NCBI GenBank assembly: GCA_964502175.1 | Contig: CAZCVE010000007.1 | Span: 62,001 to 126,000 of the forward strand | From: JAFLCL01 sp964502175 | GTDB taxonomy: Bacteria; Myxococcota_A; Polyangia; Polyangiales; Sandaracinaceae | DNA length: 64,000 bases | Reading direction: 5' to 3' | Shown here: positions 32,284-42,200 of the stretch, piece after piece | Layout: every line of letters starts with the position of its first letter | How positions within the stretch are numbered: position 1 is the first letter of the stretch | Notes under the pieces: model-generated | Database searches by the model: none | What the model was told of the DNA's origin: nothing | What the model saw: the letters and a program-made list of their open reading frames with translations, nothing else | Made by a program: the position numbers and the translations under genes

Positions 32284-33336
32284 CTAGGGGTGCGCGTCTT
32301 CCTTCTGGGTCGCGAGGTTCGAGTCGCGGAGGAAGAGATCTTCGAGCGTCTCGCGCGTCTCGTGCACCTCGACGATGCGCGCGTCCTTCGCGAGGGCGAG
32401 GGCGAGCACGCGCTTGGCGCCTTCTTCGCCGGGCATCGTCACGCGCACGCGCTGCGCGGTCCCGCGACCCTCTTCGTGCACGACGCGCGCGCCGATCGCC
32501 TCGAGCTCCTTCTCGAGCTCTTCGGTCGCGCCCTCGAGCTCGATCTCGGTGCGGCGCACCTCGGGCTTCAGCAGATCCGACAGCGCGCCGTACGCAGTGA
32601 CCTTGCCGCGGTGGAAGATGGCGACGCGATCACACAAGAGCTCGACGTCCGAGAGGATGTGGCTCGTGAAGAGGATCGTCTTGCCGCGCTTGCGCTCCTC
32701 GACGATGAGGTCGCGCACCTGCTTGCGGCCGATCGGATCGAGGCCGCTCATGGGCTCGTCGAGGATCAAGAGCTCGGGGTCGTGGAGCAGCGCCTGCGCG
32801 AGCCCGATGCGCTGGGTCATGCCCTTCGAGAAGCGTCCGATCGGGCGATCGGTCGCGTGCGTGAGGCCGACGCGCTCGAGGATGTCGTCGCTCTTCTTCT
32901 TGCGCTGGTTCGCGGGGATGCCGCAGAGGCGACCGCAGAGATCGAGGAACTCGTGCGCCTTGAGGTACTGGTAGACGTACGGGTTCTCGGGGAGGTAGCC
33001 GAGGCGCTTCATCACCTCGGGCTCGGGGCGCGCTTGGCCGAAGAGAGACAGCGTCCCCTTCGACGGAAAGATGAGCCCGAGCAGCATCTTGATCGTCGTC
33101 GTCTTGCCGGCGCCGTTCGGGCCGAGCACGCCGAAGATCTCGCCGGGCTTCACCTCGAAGCTCACGCCGCGGACGGCCTCGACCTTCTTCCTGAAGAAGC
33201 CGATGTGGAACGTCTTCTCGAGGTTCTCGACGCGCACGAGCGGCCCAGCGTCGGAGGTCCTGGCGTCCGAGGTCTTGGTGTCGGAGGTCCCGGCGTCGGA
33301 GGTCTTGGCGTCGGAGGTCTTGGTGTCGGTCGTCAT
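32284..33336 (-). CDS. ABC-2-type transporter ATPase with a repeat N-terminus
   Basis: A 350-residue ABC ATPase. Walker A is GPNGAGKTTT at about 72-81, the signature is FSKGMTQRIGL and Walker B is LLILDEPMSGLDPIG, followed by the switch histidine in ILFTSHILSD. It belongs to the ABC-2/NatA-like family (multidrug or envelope export), with a C-terminal DUF4162-like extension (VRRTEIELEGATEELEKELE). The first 30 residues are a TSDAxTSD repeat of unknown use. No permease gene is next to it; a Uma2 gene follows after 25 bases. It overlaps the aminotransferase stop (ATGA), so the two are co-translated. Confidence 0.88.
   Translation of the reverse strand: MTTDTKTSDAKTSDAGTSDTKTSDARTSDAGPLVRVENLEKTFHIGFFRKKVEAVRGVSFEVKPGEIFGVLGPNGAGKTTTIKMLLGLIFPSKGTLSLFGQARPEPEVMKRLGYLPENPYVYQYLKAHEFLDLCGRLCGIPANQRKKKSDDILERVGLTHATDRPIGRFSKGMTQRIGLAQALLHDPELLILDEPMSGLDPIGRKQVRDLIVEERKRGKTILFTSHILSDVELLCDRVAIFHRGKVTAYGALSDLLKPEVRRTEIELEGATEELEKELEAIGARVVHEEGRGTAQRVRVTMPGEEGAKRVLALALAKDARIVEVHETRETLEDLFLRDSNLATQKEDAHP
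33246..33330 (-). repeat. 15-base tandem repeats in the ABC ATPase gene
   Basis: About five to six copies of a 15-base unit (GGCGTCGGAGGTCTT-like) encode the TSDAK-TSDAG-TSDTK-TSDAR-TSDAG stretch. The unit keeps the frame. Similar 15-base repeats occur in the H1-like gene at 58166-58226. Confidence 0.75.
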
Positions 33337-34469
33337 GCGAGCGCTCTCTCGAGGCATCCTCTCACGGTGCGGACCACGCGCTCGACGTCCTCGTCGGTGA
33401 GCGCCGTGTGCAAAGGAAGGGCGAAGCCGCGCGCCACGCGATCACGCGTGATCGGGGCGTCGACGTGCGGCGCGAAGGCCGCGAGGCTCGGCAGCGTCGT
33501 GAGGTCGTAGCTGAGCTTGCCGAGCTCGACCTCGGCCTCGCTCGCGAGGGACACGAGGCGATCGCGCGCGGCGGAGTCGCCCCGCGTGAGGCACGCGCCG
33601 AAGGTCTGCTCGTTGGTGACGCTTCCGCTGGGGTGCGCCTGGATCGCGAGCGGCAGAGACGCGAGGCCCTCGCGGTAGCGCGCCGCGATCTCGCGACGTC
33701 GGGCGAGGATCGCGTCGAGCTTCTCGATCTGCACGACGCCCATCGCGGCCTGCATCTCGGTGAGCCGCTGGTTCGGGCCCGCGAGCTCGAACACTCCGAC
33801 CTCGCGCTGGCCGTGGTTGCGGAGCGTGCGGAGGCGCGTCGCGAGCGCGGCGTCGTCGGTCAGGCACATGCCGCCTTCGGCCGTGGTCACGACCTTGCGG
33901 GGATGAAACGACAGCGTGCTCACCACGCCGAACGCACCGCACGCACGTTCACGGCCCGTCGCGTCGAGGCCGCTCGAGCCGATCGCGCACGCCGCGTCTT
34001 CGATCACCACGACGTCGGCGCGACCGCGCGCCGCGAGCGCCGCCTCGAGCTCGGCCACGCGCGCGGGCACGCCGAACTGATCGATCGCCACGATCGCCTT
34101 GGTTTCGTTGGTGATCTGCGCGATCGTCGACGCGACCGCGAGGTTCCACTCCTCGGCGTTCACGTCGACGAGCACGGGCCTCGCGCCCGTGAGCACGGCG
34201 GCGTGGGCGGGGCTCGGCCACGTCAACGCGGGGACCAAGACTTCACCGCCTCCGAGGTCCAAGGCGCGCATGGCGAGCTCCAGCGCAGCGGTCCCGTTCG
34301 CAGCGGCGATCGCGTGCGCGCGTCCCACCCGCTCTCGCACCACGTGCTCGAAGCGCTCGACGACCTTGCCCGAGACGAGCATGCCGCTCTCGAGCACACG
34401 GCCGATCGCGTCGAGCTCTCGCGCGTCGAGCGCAGGACGTGCGAGGCGGATGCGTGCGAGGTCGCTCAT
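33333..34469 (-). CDS. DegT/DnrJ/EryC1/StrS-family aminotransferase
   Basis: A 378-residue PLP enzyme that transaminates keto-sugars on nucleotide carriers, mainly in polysaccharide, O-antigen or natural-product glycan synthesis. The PLP lysine is K192 in SFHPRKVVTTAEGG, with D158 in IEDAA as the pyridine-N partner and ANGTAALELAMRAL near residue 57 at the cofactor phosphate. The C-terminal half reads SYDLTTLPSLAAF and GFALPLHTALTDEDV. No other sugar-nucleotide gene is adjacent, and the neighbour is an ABC-2 ATPase, so an export-linked surface sugar is possible. The start is MSDLARIRLA. Confidence 0.9.
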   Translation of the reverse strand: MSDLARIRLARPALDARELDAIGRVLESGMLVSGKVVERFEHVVRERVGRAHAIAAANGTAALELAMRALDLGGGEVLVPALTWPSPAHAAVLTGARPVLVDVNAEEWNLAVASTIAQITNETKAIVAIDQFGVPARVAELEAALAARGRADVVVIEDAACAIGSSGLDATGRERACGAFGVVSTLSFHPRKVVTTAEGGMCLTDDAALATRLRTLRNHGQREVGVFELAGPNQRLTEMQAAMGVVQIEKLDAILARRREIAARYREGLASLPLAIQAHPSGSVTNEQTFGACLTRGDSAARDRLVSLASEAEVELGKLSYDLTTLPSLAAFAPHVDAPITRDRVARGFALPLHTALTDEDVERVVRTVRGCLERALA

Positions 34470-34473
34470 GCGG

Positions 34474-34559
34474 GGCCCGCATTCTAGCGGGCCGTCCCCT
34501 CGGTTGCCGAGGGAAGAGACGGAGCTCGCGCGACGTACGTCGGTCCGTTGCACGGACCG
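34474..34559. promoter_or_regulatory. Three hairpins in the divergent control region
   Basis: The 146-base gap between the aminotransferase and the giant FecR/VIT/VWA protein holds three perfect inverted repeats: GGCCCGC-ATTCTA-GCGGGCC at 34474-34493, CCCTCGG-TTG-CCGAGGG at 34497-34513 and CGGTCCGT-TGC-ACGGACCG at 34541-34559. They sit where both promoters and leaders must be. They could be operators or RNA structures; no known riboswitch consensus was recognised. Confidence 0.5.
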
Positions 34560-34615
34560 GCCGATCGCGAACTGCGTGTAGTCTCTGCGCGCGGCGCGGA
34601 CTTCGAGGAGAGACG

Positions 34616-37600
34616 ATGACGATCAACAAGGCTCGATCGACACGAGCGCGACTCTGGCTGCTCCTGTCGTGGCTCACCGTGGGCGCCGCGGGGCTCTCTC
34701 ACCCAGGCTGCGGAAGCGACGGGCCCGCCTCGGCCACGTCGGTCCCGAGCTCGCTCGGCTCTCTGACGACCGTGCGGGGCTCCGCGAACGTCGCGGACGT
34801 TCCCATGATCGGCCTCGAGCGTGTGGCTGCGGAAGAGTCGATCGCCGTCGCGCCGGGCAGCGAAGCGAGCGGCGGCGGCCTCGCCAGGCTCGTCCTCGAC
34901 ACGGGTCCATCACTCTTGCTCGATCAGGGTGCGCGCGTGACCGTCGTCGACGCGAGCACCGTCCGGCTCGAGGGTGGTCGCGCGTTGATCGAGGCCGCGG
35001 AGGGCGACCCGCTCGCGCTGGAGACGGCGAACGGCGTGCTGCGGCTCGCGAGCGCGGGGATCTCCGCGGCGTTCGGCGACCGCGGCCTCGAGGTGTACGT
35101 GGTGCGCGGCGAGATCGCGTACGTCGGCGCAGGCGGTGAGCGCGGCGTCGCCCGCGCGGGCGAGCTGCTCACGCTCGCGGCCGGTGCGCCTCCGAGCGTG
35201 CGACCGGAGACGCTCTTCTCCGACTGGACCGGTGGTCTCTTCACGACGGGTCCGAGCGAGGCGTTCGCGCCGGGCATGGGCGTGCTCGAGGCGCGCGTGC
35301 CCGACGAGGTGGGACAAGCGCGCTGGCCGTTGTCGATTCGTCGTCTGGACGTGAGCGTGTCGATCGTCGGCGAGCTCGCGGTGACCGAGGTGGAGGAAGA
35401 GTTCTTCAACCCCGCGAGCGAGACCGTCGAGGGCCTCTACCGCGTGCGCGTGCCGGAAGGCGCGGTGCTCCAGCGCTTCGCGGTCGATCGCAACGGACAG
35501 ATGGTCGATGGCTTCGTTCGCGAAGAGGCGCAGGCGCGCGCGGCGTACGAGGCCCAGGTCTACCGAGGATCGACCGACGATCCGGCGCTGCTCGAGTGGG
35601 ACAGCCCCGGCAGCTACCGCGCGCGCATCTATCCGATCGCGCCGGGTGAGGTGCGTCGCATCGCGATCCGCTACGCGGAGTGGGTGAGGCCGACGTCCGA
35701 AGGACAGCCGCGCCTCTACCGCTACGCGATGGGCGAGGGCGGTCGTGCGCCGCACGTGCAGGAGCTGTCGTTCGTGGCGGACGTGTCGCGCTCGGAGGCG
35801 AGCTTCGTGCGCGCGGGCATGGGCGCCACGGTGAGTCCGTCGGCGACGAACCCCGGTCGTGTGGAGCTGCGTCGGTCCGACTTCCGTCCGCGCGCCGATC
35901 TCGTGCTCGAGCTCACGCCGCGCGACACCGCGCAGCACGCGTACCGCGCCGCGCACCAAGCGCCGCGCCGCGCGCCGGGCTCGCGCGTGATCGTCGGAGA
36001 GGCCGACGAGCGCGACTACTTCTATCTCCCGCTTCGTCTGCCGGACGCTGTGTTCGACGGCGAGACCGCGCCGCCCGTGGGCCTCGATCTCGTCGTCGTC
36101 GCGGACGTGTCGGCGGGCACCGACCGCAGCCGCCTCGAGCTCGGGCGCAGCGTGGTCGAGGCGATCACGCGACACCTCGGGCCCGGCGATCGCGTGAGCA
36201 TCGTGTCGGCGGATCTCGCGATCCGTGGCCTCGTCGAGGGTGAAGACGCGATGGCCTTGGGGCCCGCGACGCCCGCGCGTCTCGATGCGCTGCTCGATGG
36301 CCTCGCGCGCGCGCCAGCGGGCGGTGCGACCGATCTCGGCGCCGCGATCGCGCAGGCCGCGGCGCTGCTCGATCCCGCGCGTCAGGGCGCGGTGATCTAC
36401 GTGGGTGACGGCGCGCCCACCGTGGGTGAGCTCGGGGCCGAAGGCCTCGTCGAGCACCTGCTCGAGCTGCCGCGGCCCGTGCGCCTCTACGCAGTGGGCG
36501 TGGGTCGTGACGCGAACCTCGATCTGCTCGCGGCGCTCGCGCGCGGTGGCGGTCTCGCCGTGCGCGTCGAAGAGCGCGAGAGCGCGGCCGAGGCGACGCT
36601 GCGCATCCTCGCGCACGTGAGCCGTCCGATCCTCCAGCGCGTGACGGTCGAGCTCGGCACCGGCATCGACAATGCGTTCCCGCGCGTGCCCGTCGACGTG
36701 GCGCGCGGCGACGTGATCGACGTGGTCGGTCGCGTGCGCGAGTCCGCGCCGACCGAGGTGATCGTGCGCGGTCTTCGACGCGGTGAGCCGTTCGAGCAGA
36801 CCGTCACGGTGGACACGCGACGCACCGACGAGGCCGCGGATCTGCGTCTGCGCTGGGCGAACGAGCGACTTCGTCAGCTCTTGCTCGGCGGCGCGAGCCG
36901 CGAGGAGATCGCGGAGCTCGGCACGCGCTGCGGTCTGATCACGCCGTACACGAGCTACTACGTGCCGTCCGCACGCGAGATGTCGAGCGGCATGTACGGC
37001 GCGCTCACGAACGAGCTCATGCACCAGCCGCTGCTCGATCCGGGGTGGCGCACGCCCGAAGAAGAGAGCACCGGCAGCACGCTCGCAGAGGCAGCGCTCA
37101 CGATCGCGCTCGGGCCGCTCGCGCTCACGGGATGCTGTTTCTCGGGAGGCAGCGCCGAGCCCGAGATGCCGGAGTGGCTGGCGCCGAATGATCCGACGTC
37201 TGCGTCGGTCCCGCTCCCCTCGGAGCCCGCGGAGGCCCCTGGATATTGGGGATCCGAGGGTGAAGCCGAAGAAGCCGCGCCCGTGGTCGCCGTCCCGATG
37301 CCCACGCCATCGACACCGCCCGCCTCGGTGACGACGCCGACGATGCCGATGGGCACCGCGAGCGGGTCGGCCGCTCCAGCCCCGCCGCCGATGGCCGAGC
37401 CGAGCTTCGGCGGGCTGCGACGCGCAGGTGGCGGTGGCTCGGCCGGCGCGGGCCAAGCGCCGCCGTCCGACCCTTATGCAGGAGACGATCTGCTCGCGGG
37501 CGCGACCGGGGGATCACCCACGACGGGCGCGTCTCGGGAGCGTGTGCAGCGCACGCGTCCGGCGCCGTCCCCCGACGAGGCGCGCGGTCCGCTGCGCGTC

Positions 37601-39205
37601 GACGGCGCGGAGTGGACCACGACGGAGAGCGACGCCCCCGATCCGCACATGAGCAGAGGGCGCGCGCGGGTGTCGGCCCGAGAGCTCAATCGGGCGGAGA
37701 TCGGAGAGCTCGAGGACGCGAACGAGATCCCCCTCGGCAACGACAGCACGGGGGCCAACACGACGACCACCCGCACGACGATCGTGACGACCGTGACGAC
37801 GACGGCCTCGCACCAGCGTCAGCGCTGTAGCGATGCCTCGCACGCGTCGCTCGACGATCGACGCGCGCTCTGGACCGAGCGGCTCGGACAGACCGACTAC
37901 CTGGGCAGCTGGGTCGAGACGTACCGCGAGGCGGGTCGCCGCTGTGAGATCAGCTCGAGCCGTGATCGGCGCGTGTTCCTCGAGGCGATGCTCGATCGTG
38001 CGGGCTCGCTCCCGCGCATGGTCGAGCTCTACTCGTACCTACCCGACGCCTCGGCGCGCGGCTTCTTCCGCAGCGCGATCCTGCGTCGCGTGCGCACGGC
38101 CGAGGACCTCCGCCTCGTGCGCAACGCGTTCGGTCTCGGCAGCGGCGTCGACTGGTCGCTCGTCGAGCAGGTGCTCGCGCGCGCCACGACTCCGGCCGCG
38201 CGCCTGCGCGCGCTGCGTCAGCTCGTGGTGCAGACGCCGGGCAGCTTCGAGCTCCGGCTGCGCGTGCTCGAAGAGCTCGAGACGCAAGGGCGAGTGCCCG
38301 AGGCGCGAAGGCTCGCGGAGCGCCTGCGCACCGATCCGCTCGCGGATCCGGGCGTGCGTACCGCGATCGGCGAGCTCTACCTGCGCCTCGGCCTACCGGA
38401 CGAAGCGCGCCGCACGTTCTCGGAGATCGTCGAGTTCCAGCCGATGGACGAGCTCGCGCGCCGCCGCCTCGGCGACCTCTACCGCGCGCACGGCTGGTAC
38501 GAAGACGCGTACCGACAGTACGAGACGCTCGTCTCGATCCGTCCCGACGATCCGACCGCGCTCTTGCTCCTGGCGCAGGCCGCCGCAGGCGCGGGCCGCA
38601 TCGACGAGGCGCTCCGCCTCGAGCAGCGCGTGATGGAGACGAGCGAGCGCGGCGCGGTGGAAGGCGTCGCGCGCACGGCGATGCTCTGGTCGAGCGTGCG
38701 CTTCGCCGAGCTCCGCAAGGACGCGCGCACGCGCAGCGCGCAGGAAGACCTCGACGCGCTCTTGATGCGCATGCGCCGCAGCGGCGTGCTGCGTGGTGCG
38801 CGCGCGATGCGTGTCTCGCTCGTCTGGTCGCACCCCGACGCGAACGTGTCGCTGTGGACGTCTCACCCCGGCCTCTCGCTGAGCCGCCCGGAGGATCTCT
38901 ACTCGGAGCTCGGCATCGAGGCGTTCGATGTCGAGGAGCAAGAGGAGCTGCCGTACCGCGTCGAGGTGCGGCGCGACGTGCGCGATCGCCTCGGCGCGAT
39001 CGAGGCGCGCCTCCTCGTGGTGTGGAACGAAGGTCAGGCCGACGAGCAGATCGAGATCGTTCCGCTCACGTTCGACGCCACCCATCGCGCGTTCGCGTGG
39101 ACGATCACGGGCCGCACGTTCGCGACCGCGCCGCCGAGCACCGAAGCGCTGCGAGAGAACGACGACGCACCTTCCGTGCGTACGCCGAATCGAGGTGCGC
39201 GATGA
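34616..39205 (+). CDS. Giant FecR-VIT-VWA-TPR envelope protein, copy 1
   Basis: A 1529-residue exported protein. The signal peptide ends near SHPGCG, not a clean lipobox. Domains in order: FecR-like sheet (about 59-188), VIT domain (about 239-361; FFNPASETVEGLYRVRVPEG, IYPIAPGEVRRIAIRYAEWV), VWA domain (about 489-628), Pro/Ser linker with a Cys-Cys (CCFSGG) (849-1065), TPR-rich region (about 1072-1342; GELYLRLGLPDEARRTFSEI), and a C-terminal beta domain (about 1399-1505). The VWA metal site reads DVSAG (D497) instead of DxSxS, so metal binding may be lost. ATGA overlap couples it to copy 2. It may be a surface protein-interaction hub; function unknown. Confidence 0.85.
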   Translation: MTINKARSTRARLWLLLSWLTVGAAGLSHPGCGSDGPASATSVPSSLGSLTTVRGSANVADVPMIGLERVAAEESIAVAPGSEASGGGLARLVLDTGPSLLLDQGARVTVVDASTVRLEGGRALIEAAEGDPLALETANGVLRLASAGISAAFGDRGLEVYVVRGEIAYVGAGGERGVARAGELLTLAAGAPPSVRPETLFSDWTGGLFTTGPSEAFAPGMGVLEARVPDEVGQARWPLSIRRLDVSVSIVGELAVTEVEEEFFNPASETVEGLYRVRVPEGAVLQRFAVDRNGQMVDGFVREEAQARAAYEAQVYRGSTDDPALLEWDSPGSYRARIYPIAPGEVRRIAIRYAEWVRPTSEGQPRLYRYAMGEGGRAPHVQELSFVADVSRSEASFVRAGMGATVSPSATNPGRVELRRSDFRPRADLVLELTPRDTAQHAYRAAHQAPRRAPGSRVIVGEADERDYFYLPLRLPDAVFDGETAPPVGLDLVVVADVSAGTDRSRLELGRSVVEAITRHLGPGDRVSIVSADLAIRGLVEGEDAMALGPATPARLDALLDGLARAPAGGATDLGAAIAQAAALLDPARQGAVIYVGDGAPTVGELGAEGLVEHLLELPRPVRLYAVGVGRDANLDLLAALARGGGLAVRVEERESAAEATLRILAHVSRPILQRVTVELGTGIDNAFPRVPVDVARGDVIDVVGRVRESAPTEVIVRGLRRGEPFEQTVTVDTRRTDEAADLRLRWANERLRQLLLGGASREEIAELGTRCGLITPYTSYYVPSAREMSSGMYGALTNELMHQPLLDPGWRTPEEESTGSTLAEAALTIALGPLALTGCCFSGGSAEPEMPEWLAPNDPTSASVPLPSEPAEAPGYWGSEGEAEEAAPVVAVPMPTPSTPPASVTTPTMPMGTASGSAAPAPPPMAEPSFGGLRRAGGGGSAGAGQAPPSDPYAGDDLLAGATGGSPTTGASRERVQRTRPAPSPDEARGPLRVDGAEWTTTESDAPDPHMSRGRARVSARELNRAEIGELEDANEIPLGNDSTGANTTTTRTTIVTTVTTTASHQRQRCSDASHASLDDRRALWTERLGQTDYLGSWVETYREAGRRCEISSSRDRRVFLEAMLDRAGSLPRMVELYSYLPDASARGFFRSAILRRVRTAEDLRLVRNAFGLGSGVDWSLVEQVLARATTPAARLRALRQLVVQTPGSFELRLRVLEELETQGRVPEARRLAERLRTDPLADPGVRTAIGELYLRLGLPDEARRTFSEIVEFQPMDELARRRLGDLYRAHGWYEDAYRQYETLVSIRPDDPTALLLLAQAAAGAGRIDEALRLEQRVMETSERGAVEGVARTAMLWSSVRFAELRKDARTRSAQEDLDALLMRMRRSGVLRGARAMRVSLVWSHPDANVSLWTSHPGLSLSRPEDLYSELGIEAFDVEEQEELPYRVEVRRDVRDRLGAIEARLLVVWNEGQADEQIEIVPLTFDATHRAFAWTITGRTFATAPPSTEALRENDDAPSVRTPNRGAR

Positions 39206-42200
39206 GCCCGCGTCGGATCGCCGTCGCGTCCGCGCTCGTCGCGCTGGTCGGGTGTAGCGGCGCGAGCCCGCCTCCCACCACACCGCAAGCGACCGTGGCC
39301 ACCGCCGACATCGTGCGCGGCTCGATGACGCTCACCCGCGAAGGGACGAGCGAGACCGTCGCTGGACGCGCGCGCGTCGAGACCGGCGCGACCGTGGCGA
39401 CCGGCGCCGATGGCCGCGGCTCGCTCTCGCTCGACTCGGGCGCGTGGGTCCTCCTCGACCGAGACAGCTCGCTCGTGCTCGAGCTCGCGCGCGTGGAGCT
39501 CGCGGGCGGTCGCGTCTGGATCGATGCCTCGCAGAGCGACGAGACGGTGATCGACACCGCTGCGATCCACCTCGTCGCGCACGACGCGACGCTCGCGGTC
39601 GCGATCGTCGACGGCGCGACGCGCGTGTACGTCGGTTCCGGCGAGGTCGCGTTCACGGCCGTGGGCTTCACGGGCGACGACGCCGAGGGCACGGTCGCGC
39701 AAGGCGAGTCGCTCACGGCGAGCGCGGGCCAGGCGCCGACGCTCGCGCCCGAGGCGATGTGGGACGACTGGACCGGCGGCCTCGCGGATCCGGCGCGCAC
39801 GCGCCTCCGCACCGTCGAGCCGATCGGTGTGCTCTCGGGTCGTCGTCTCGACGAGGTGGGCGTCGCGCGCACGCCGCTGCCGATCCGCAGCCACGACGTG
39901 CGCGTGGCGGTCACGGGCGATCTCGCGAACACGCAGATCACGCAGACCTTCTTCAACGCGCGCTCGGACAGCCTCGAGGGCGAGTGGACGATCCGCGTCC
40001 CGCGCGGCGCGATCGTGCAGAGCTTCGAGGTCGATCGCGGCTACGGCTACGAGGTCGCGACGCCCGCAGCCGTCGGTCTCGGCGCGGGCTACACGCTCTC
40101 GTGGATGGGCGCCGAGCTCCAAGAGGCGCGCCTCGCGTACGACGGACCCGAGCGCCTGCGCGCGCGCATCCATCCCATCGCGCCGGGCGCGAGCGTGGCG
40201 GTGCGCCTTCGCTACACCGAGTGGCTCGATCGCGTCGGTAACCGCCGCACGTACGTCTATCCGATGCGCGGTGACGGCGAGCCGCCGCTCCTCTCGGAGC
40301 TCGTCCTCGACGTCGATCTGAGCGGCGCGGGCGTGGGACCCGTGCGCGCGGGCATGGGCGCGGTGACCGAGAACGCGCACGTGGTGCTTCGGCAGTCCGA
40401 CGCACGTCCGCGCGCCGACTTCGTGCTCGATCTCTACGACGGCCCCGCCGAGCCGCCGCGCGAAGGTGCGCGCATCTACACGATCGGAGCGGGCGTCGGA
40501 CGTCTCGAAGAGACGCCTGCGGAAGGCCGCGAGGCCTATGCGCTCTTCGACATCCCGACCGAGTCACTCGGCGTCGCGGACGACGCGGAGCCGGCCGGCC
40601 CGACGCCGCTCGAGCTCGTGCTCTTGCTCGACGTCTCGGGCGCGACCGATCCCGAGGATCTCGAGATCGCGCGCGCCGTGATCGAGTCCGTGCTGCGTCA
40701 GCTCGCGCCCGACGATCGCGTGACGCTGCGCTTGGCGGACGTGCGCGCGCACGTGCCCGAGGGCGGCGACGAAGAGCTCGGGATCGTGAACGACGCGACC
40801 CGCGAGGCGATGCTCGGATCGATCGCGCGGGTGGATCTCGGCGGCGCGACCGATCTCGGTCAGGCGCTGCGCGAGGCCGCGAGCCTGGTCGCCGGACGTC
40901 CGCGCGGCGCGGTGCTCTACCTCGGCGACGCGCTGCCCACGACGGGCGCGCTCGACGCGACGGCGATCCGTACGGTGCTCGCGTCGATCGACGCGCCGCC
41001 GCGCTTCTTCGGCCTCGCGATCGGTGAGACCGCGAACGTCGATCTCCTCCGCGCCGTGTTCGGCGAGGCGGCGACGCAGGTGCGCGATCGCGAGAGCGCG
41101 TCTCGCACGGTGATGACGATGCTCGCCGACGCGGCGCGTCCCACGCTGCGCGGCGTGACGGTCGATCTCGGCGAGGGCATCGAGCGCGTGTATCCGCGCG
41201 GCCCGCTCACCTTGCCGGTCGGCTCGCACCTCCGCCTCGTCGGTCGTCAGGCGGACGACTCGATGCCGAGCACGATCACGATCCGCGGCACGCGCGACGG
41301 CCGCGCGTTCGAGACGACGATGGCTGCCGTCTCGAGCACGCTCGACGATCAGGGCGACGTGCGTCGTCGCTGGGCCGTGTCGCGCCTGGGTGAGCTCATC
41401 GACGCGGACGCGGGGCGCGAGGCGCTCGTCGATCTCGGCCTGCGCTTCGGCATCGTGACGCCGTGGACGAGCCTCGCGCTCGGCGGCTCGGCGACGATCC
41501 CGATCCCGATCGTGCGCCTCTTCGATCGCGATCCACTCGCGACCCCGTGGAGCCTCGGCGGCGGATCCGCCTCGGTGCGCAGCGCAGATCTCGGAGGTGA
41601 CGCGGATGGTTGGCGTCGCCGCATGCCGTCCGAAGGTCGCGCGGCGATCGCGATCGCGCCCGAGACCACGTGGTCTCAGCGCGTCCCGGGCAGCACGGTG
41701 ACGGCCACGCCGAGCGGTGATGGCGGACTCGCGCGCGCCGCCGCGGTGCGCACGCTGCGCGAAGGCGAGCGTGGCCCGCGTCAGTGCTACGAGCGCCGCG
41801 CGATCGTGCGCCCCGACCTGCGCGGCGACGTGACCGTGGAGGTCACCGTGGGGCCCGACGGTGCTGTGCGAGAGAGCCGTGTCTCGACGAGCAGCCTCGG
41901 CGACGACGACGTGGAGCGCTGCGTCGTGACGGAGGTCCGCGGCCTCGCGTTCCCCGCGACCGAGGGCGAGACCGTGACGATCACGCATCGCTTCTCGTTC
42001 CGCGTCCCCGAGCGAGAGTTCGGCGGACGTCGCGAGTGCTCCACGGCGTCGAGCCAGCCGCTCGAGGTGCGGAGGCAGCTCTGGCAGGAGCGCCTCGAGG
42101 CCATGTACACGAGCCTCGACGGCGTGATCGCCGTCTACCGGCAGGCGCGCGCGCAGTGCGAGCTCTCGACGTGGCGCGCGCGACGCACGCTGCTCGATCT

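Noticed and set aside
33246..33330. CRISPR-like short repeats
   Set aside because: They are 15-base in-frame coding repeats without unique spacers, so a tandem repeat in a protein tail and not a CRISPR array. The same holds for 58166-58226 and 26626-26686.
34474..34559. Riboswitch in the divergent region
   Set aside because: Hairpins are clear but no known riboswitch core was recognised; kept only as a regulatory region.
34910..37456. A minus-strand open frame of 848 codons
   Set aside because: It is antisense to the FecR/VIT/VWA giant and has shadow composition (HRRRHRG-type).
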